Of a stretch of 64,000 nucleotides of DNA, positions 61,601-64,000 are shown in pieces. The stretch spans positions 1 through 64,000 of the forward strand of contig CATNEN010000003.1 of NCBI GenBank assembly GCA_950097015.1. The letters are read 5' to 3'. The notes beneath the pieces were generated by a model. The model was not told the origin of the DNA and did not search any database. It worked only from the letters and a program-made list of their open reading frames with translations. Positions within the stretch are counted from its first letter, which is position 1. Each line of letters starts with the position of its first letter. Made by a program: the position numbers and the translations under genes. The stretch is from Macrostomum hystrix (Eukaryota; Platyhelminthes; Macrostomidae).

Positions 61601-61850
61601 ATGCTTACAGGGCAACGGGAAGGCTGGCAACTGACCGTCTCGGCGGCCGGCAACAAACTGCTGCTTATTCCCAACGTGCACACTGCTGGCCGACTTTTCC
61701 TGGTGAACACATTCGCCGGGTCAGCATCTTCCCAGACACCAACACCCGACAGCCGTCAGCAGCCCACTAGCCGAAATTTAGATAACAAGACCATCACGTT
61801 AGACATCGGCCTCAAGACCTGCACTTGGCCTTTCGTGTTCGCCCCGCCAT
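61601..61850 (+). pseudogene. Gypsy protease remnant without active site
   Basis: The frame WQLTVSAAGNKLLLIPNVHT, then GRLFLVNTFAGS, then LDIGLKTCTWPFVFA follows the layout of Gypsy proteases. The expected active-site triad Asp-Thr/Ser-Gly is degraded: here the equivalent position reads NTF. The frame runs out at about 61,850 and the homology continues in another frame. Confidence 0.65.
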
Positions 61851-61856
61851 TGATCG

Positions 61857-62320
61857 TTGATCGACTTCTTACGCCATCACGGGTCGCTGGTAGAATTACC
61901 CAAGCGCCATCTTCTGGACATCAGCTCCCTTGTTAGCGTGCACCTGCTGCCCAGTTCTAAACCGGCACCCCAGATCGCCGCATCTTTTGCCGGCGACACC
62001 TACGGCCGTTTGCTGGCCGAGTTTTCCTGCATCTCCGAACCGAGCTTGAACAAAGCCATCCTGCACCATGTCATCGAGCACCACATCCCCGCAAGGGGCC
62101 CACTGTTAATTGACCGCGCCAGCCGCGTGCCACCCAACAAGCTGTCAGCAGCCAAGCAGAAATTCCACATGCTGGAACTGCTCGGCATAGTTCGGCGTTC
62201 CAGTAGCCCCTGATCTTCTCCGCTCCACATACGCTCGTATTGCCCAAGTCTTCAGGCGAATGGCGGTTGGCGGCTTTGCGGTGATTTCCATCGGCTTAAC
62301 TACGCCCAGAACGCGTAGGC
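61857..62320 (+). pseudogene. Gypsy RT N-terminal segment, nonsense and frameshift
   Basis: IDFLRHHGSLVELPKRHLLD at the start is the linker that follows the protease. Then come EHHIPARGPLLIDRASRVPP, KLSAAKQKFHMLELLGIVRR and SSSP, the classic entry into the reverse transcriptase. At 62,211-62,213 a TGA replaces the conserved Trp codon of the SPWSSP motif. GEWRL and then, after a frameshift, LCGDFHRLN follow up to about 62,315. The palm with its catalytic aspartates is absent: the next recognisable piece, from 62,389, is already the end of RNase H. Confidence 0.8.
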
Positions 62321-62388
62321 TCTGAAAGGCTTTTAGAAAGCAGCAGCCCAGAGCACGACCTGGTCGATCTGAGAGTCCGGTTCTGCGG

Positions 62389-62574
62389 TTGGCAGACAAT
62401 GGCAGACAGTGTTCAGCTCGGCAGCAGCGGCACCTCGCCTACATGTCCGAGTTCACGACCATACATATCCGACACGTCGCCGGCAAGGAAAATCCAGTGG
62501 CTGACGCGCTGTCTCGCTGCACCATCGCATGTTGCCCGGAGTTGACTACACAGCCATGGTGCGGGCTCAGCTAG
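62389..62574 (+). pseudogene. Gypsy RNase H C-terminal remnant
   Basis: RQQRHLAYMSEFTTIHIRHV followed by AGKENPVADALSR is the signature end of Gypsy RNase H (HVxGxxNxVADALSR). The GVDYTAMVRAQLA-like continuation is in another frame just after 62,530, which marks one more frameshift. Confidence 0.85.
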
Positions 62575-62739
62575 CCGGCCGCGCCCGTTGGTCCCATCAG
62601 CTTTTCGATCGATTTTCGAGGCGATACATGGCCTAGTGCACCCGTCCATTCGCACACGCCGTCTAATAGCCGAATGTTTTGTCTAGTCTAGCCTGAACGG
62701 CCAGTGGGGTGCGTCTGCATCGCCAGTCAGCAGTGACAT

Positions 62740-63036
62740 GTAGCCACCCCACCCGACAACATCCGGTTCCAGGCGGACGGTTTGAACATGTGCTCGTCAC
62801 CTTTCATGTTTCACGCACCTTCTGAACGGTCAACCGCTTTACCCGCTGGCCCGAGGCCATTCCGCTGCCTTACGATCTCGGTGGCCACCTGCGCCTCCCT
62901 ATTCATCGCCCATTGGGTAGCCGTTTCGGCCCATGTTAAGACTGCTGGACATGTAGCTCCAACACACGACGTTGTTTCCCCCAATAGTCCACCGGGCTCG
63001 TTGAGCTGCCCCACAGGCTGCTCAATGCATCGTTGA
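62740..63036 (+). pseudogene. Gypsy integrase core remnant
   Basis: VNRFTRWPEAIPL is encoded at 62,829-62,867, and in a neighbouring frame from about 62,872 TISVATCASLFIAHWVA. GCSMHR at the end of the frame (63,016-63,036) corresponds to the region before the conserved catalytic Glu helix. The N-terminal HHCC zinc-binding part and intact D,D,E residues were not found. Confidence 0.7.
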
Positions 63037-63081
63037 TAGCACGTTTACAGGTCCGGCTGTACCTTTAAGCTTCGGTGCGGT

Positions 63082-63420
63082 TTGTTACGAATTCGAACAG
63101 CAGGAGAAATTTGCTGTTTCGCCAGCCGAGCTGGATTGCGGTGCCCCACTGACGGTGCCCGGCGAATGCCTCCAGGCCAGCCAACCCTCCTGCAGACAAG
63201 ACCAGTTCCTCGCCAAGACCAGCCTGCATGGCGCAGTGCAAACGTTCCGTTCACAACCAAACTCTCAGCACGGCCACCTTCCGCATTCTTGGCCGCTCGC
63301 CCTCGATTCCTGGACACACGTTTTCGTTTGGCGCGGCGCGACAAGTACCTCCCGGTGCTCCATTGGCCATACTACGACCTATTTAAGGTGCTGCAGCGTG
63401 GTGCTATGGTTTTTTTGTGA
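63082..63420 (+). pseudogene. Gypsy pol C-terminal remnant
   Basis: A 112-codon frame ends in FLDTRFRLARRD followed by LHWPYYDLFKVLQRGAMVFL. This resembles the C-terminal end of Gypsy pol, where a vFVRxD motif precedes a PYxGPFKVLxR-type motif. An alternative frame reads THVFVWRG at the same place, so a small indel lies between the two motifs. Confidence 0.6.
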
Positions 63421-63639
63421 GGCTTGACCCAACCTGCCCAGTGCCAACACCGGCGCTGCGGCCCCGCGGTTGCCCTCCGCGGAACCAAGCACCGGAGGCC
63501 TCAGCTAGCAGCACCCGCACCTCACTTTTGATCGAGCCAGCCTGGCACCAACTGTGCCCCACCGGTCCACTGCAGACGCAGCCAGCTCGCCGAGAGCAGC
63601 GTAGCCGACAGCCACCGTAAGTCATCGCTGGGAGAGCTG

Positions 63640-64000
63640 TGGTGGAGAGTACACTCTGCCGCCAGACAGCGTGTTCAAACATCACACCACTGCCTTGGCG
63701 GATGCGTCACCCATGCTCTTTCGATCTCTAGCTCGAAATGTTTTGCGATCGTCGGTGAGGTTCGGGACATAAGGAAGTCACGCTGGCATATATAAGGTTA
63801 TTTTTCTCGGGTACAGAGCACTTACCTTTTTGCGAAGTCGAACCAACTAACCTTGCACTTCCTAGCACAACTCGTCGACGCGCTATAATGCGAACAACAT
63901 ATTTGTCTGTCTTTAAAGTTTTAGATATATACAAAATTCTGATCTATATTTCACTTATAACCGCAGATATTAGAGAAATTTTTTTAAATTTCCTATAAAG
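63640..64000 (+). mobile_element. Possible 3' LTR of the Gypsy remnant (truncated by window end)
   Basis: It begins near tgtggtggagagtacactct (63,639), a typical place for LTR start after pol. It contains a TATA-like catatataagg at 63,787-63,797 followed by an R-like cgggtacagagcacttacct. Without a 5' LTR in the window there is nothing to compare it with, so this is a positional inference. Confidence 0.4.
63787..63797 (+). promoter_or_regulatory. TATA-like box in the putative LTR
   Basis: catatataagg lies in the position expected of a U3 promoter, about 150 bp into the putative LTR. Confidence 0.35.

Larger units (their letters stand above)
61241..63640 (+). mobile_element. Degenerate Ty3/Gypsy-type LTR retrotransposon
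   Basis: Pol pieces occur in Gypsy order (protease, RT N-terminus, RNase H tail, integrase, pol C-terminus) but in shifting frames and with stops. A possible leader or primer-binding remnant is agcgccgaagcc at 61,241-61,252. A short gag-like start follows at 61,288 (MPSQFDWLPSPPSAAG, then a stop). Most of gag, the RT palm and the N-terminal integrase are deleted. GC content is well above the flanks. No 5' LTR was recognised. Clearly inactive. Confidence 0.85.

Overview
The window looks like metazoan (probably invertebrate) genomic DNA. It is dominated by one large satellite array and followed by about 16 kb of transposon-rich DNA that contains at least one fragment of a conserved host gene. 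The eukaryotic evidence is a first exon of an ESCRT-III gene (CHMP5/VPS60) ending in a canonical GTAAGT donor, a THAP-domain gene with an 85-bp GT-AG intron, a LINE reverse transcriptase, and a Ty3/Gypsy-type element. The species cannot be named from the sequence alone.

Positions 1-47,667 are an uninterrupted tandem satellite of about 80 head-to-tail units of about 590 bp. Each unit is an old dimer of two diverged half-units. Units fall into subfamilies arranged in higher-order blocks of 2, 3, 4 and 10 units, including a clean 5,895-bp tandem duplication (9,735-15,629 / 15,630-21,524). A minor, diverged unit type recurs at 14 places and resembles the decayed satellite copies outside the array. 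In the outer parts of the array, many 1-base insertions sit at subfamily-diagnostic sites and contain both alleles side by side. This looks like consensus error from mixed copies. The small reading frames repeated in the units do not behave like genes.

Positions 47,668-51,300 are AT-rich, without recognisable genes. They hold a perfect RFX/X-box palindrome, a foldback-like element whose outer arms are inverted 15-bp minisatellites (48,836-49,645), and a diverged pair of direct repeats 537 bp apart. Positions 51,308-55,430 hold decayed satellite in both orientations around a minus-strand THAP/P-element-like transposase gene (52,647-53,640). A 26-bp identical direct repeat lies at both satellite junctions.

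Positions 56,022-56,905 are the 3' remnant of a GC-rich LINE beginning at its YTDD catalytic motif and frameshifted near its end. Positions 57,755-57,823 are exon 1 of CHMP5. Later exons were not found, and its presumed first intron is filled by a 520-bp near-perfect palindrome, a mariner-like MITE and an (AT)n tract. From about 61,240 to the end is a badly broken Gypsy-type element: protease without its active site, N-terminal RT, RNase H tail, integrase remnant, pol C-terminus and a possible LTR, with the RT core deleted.
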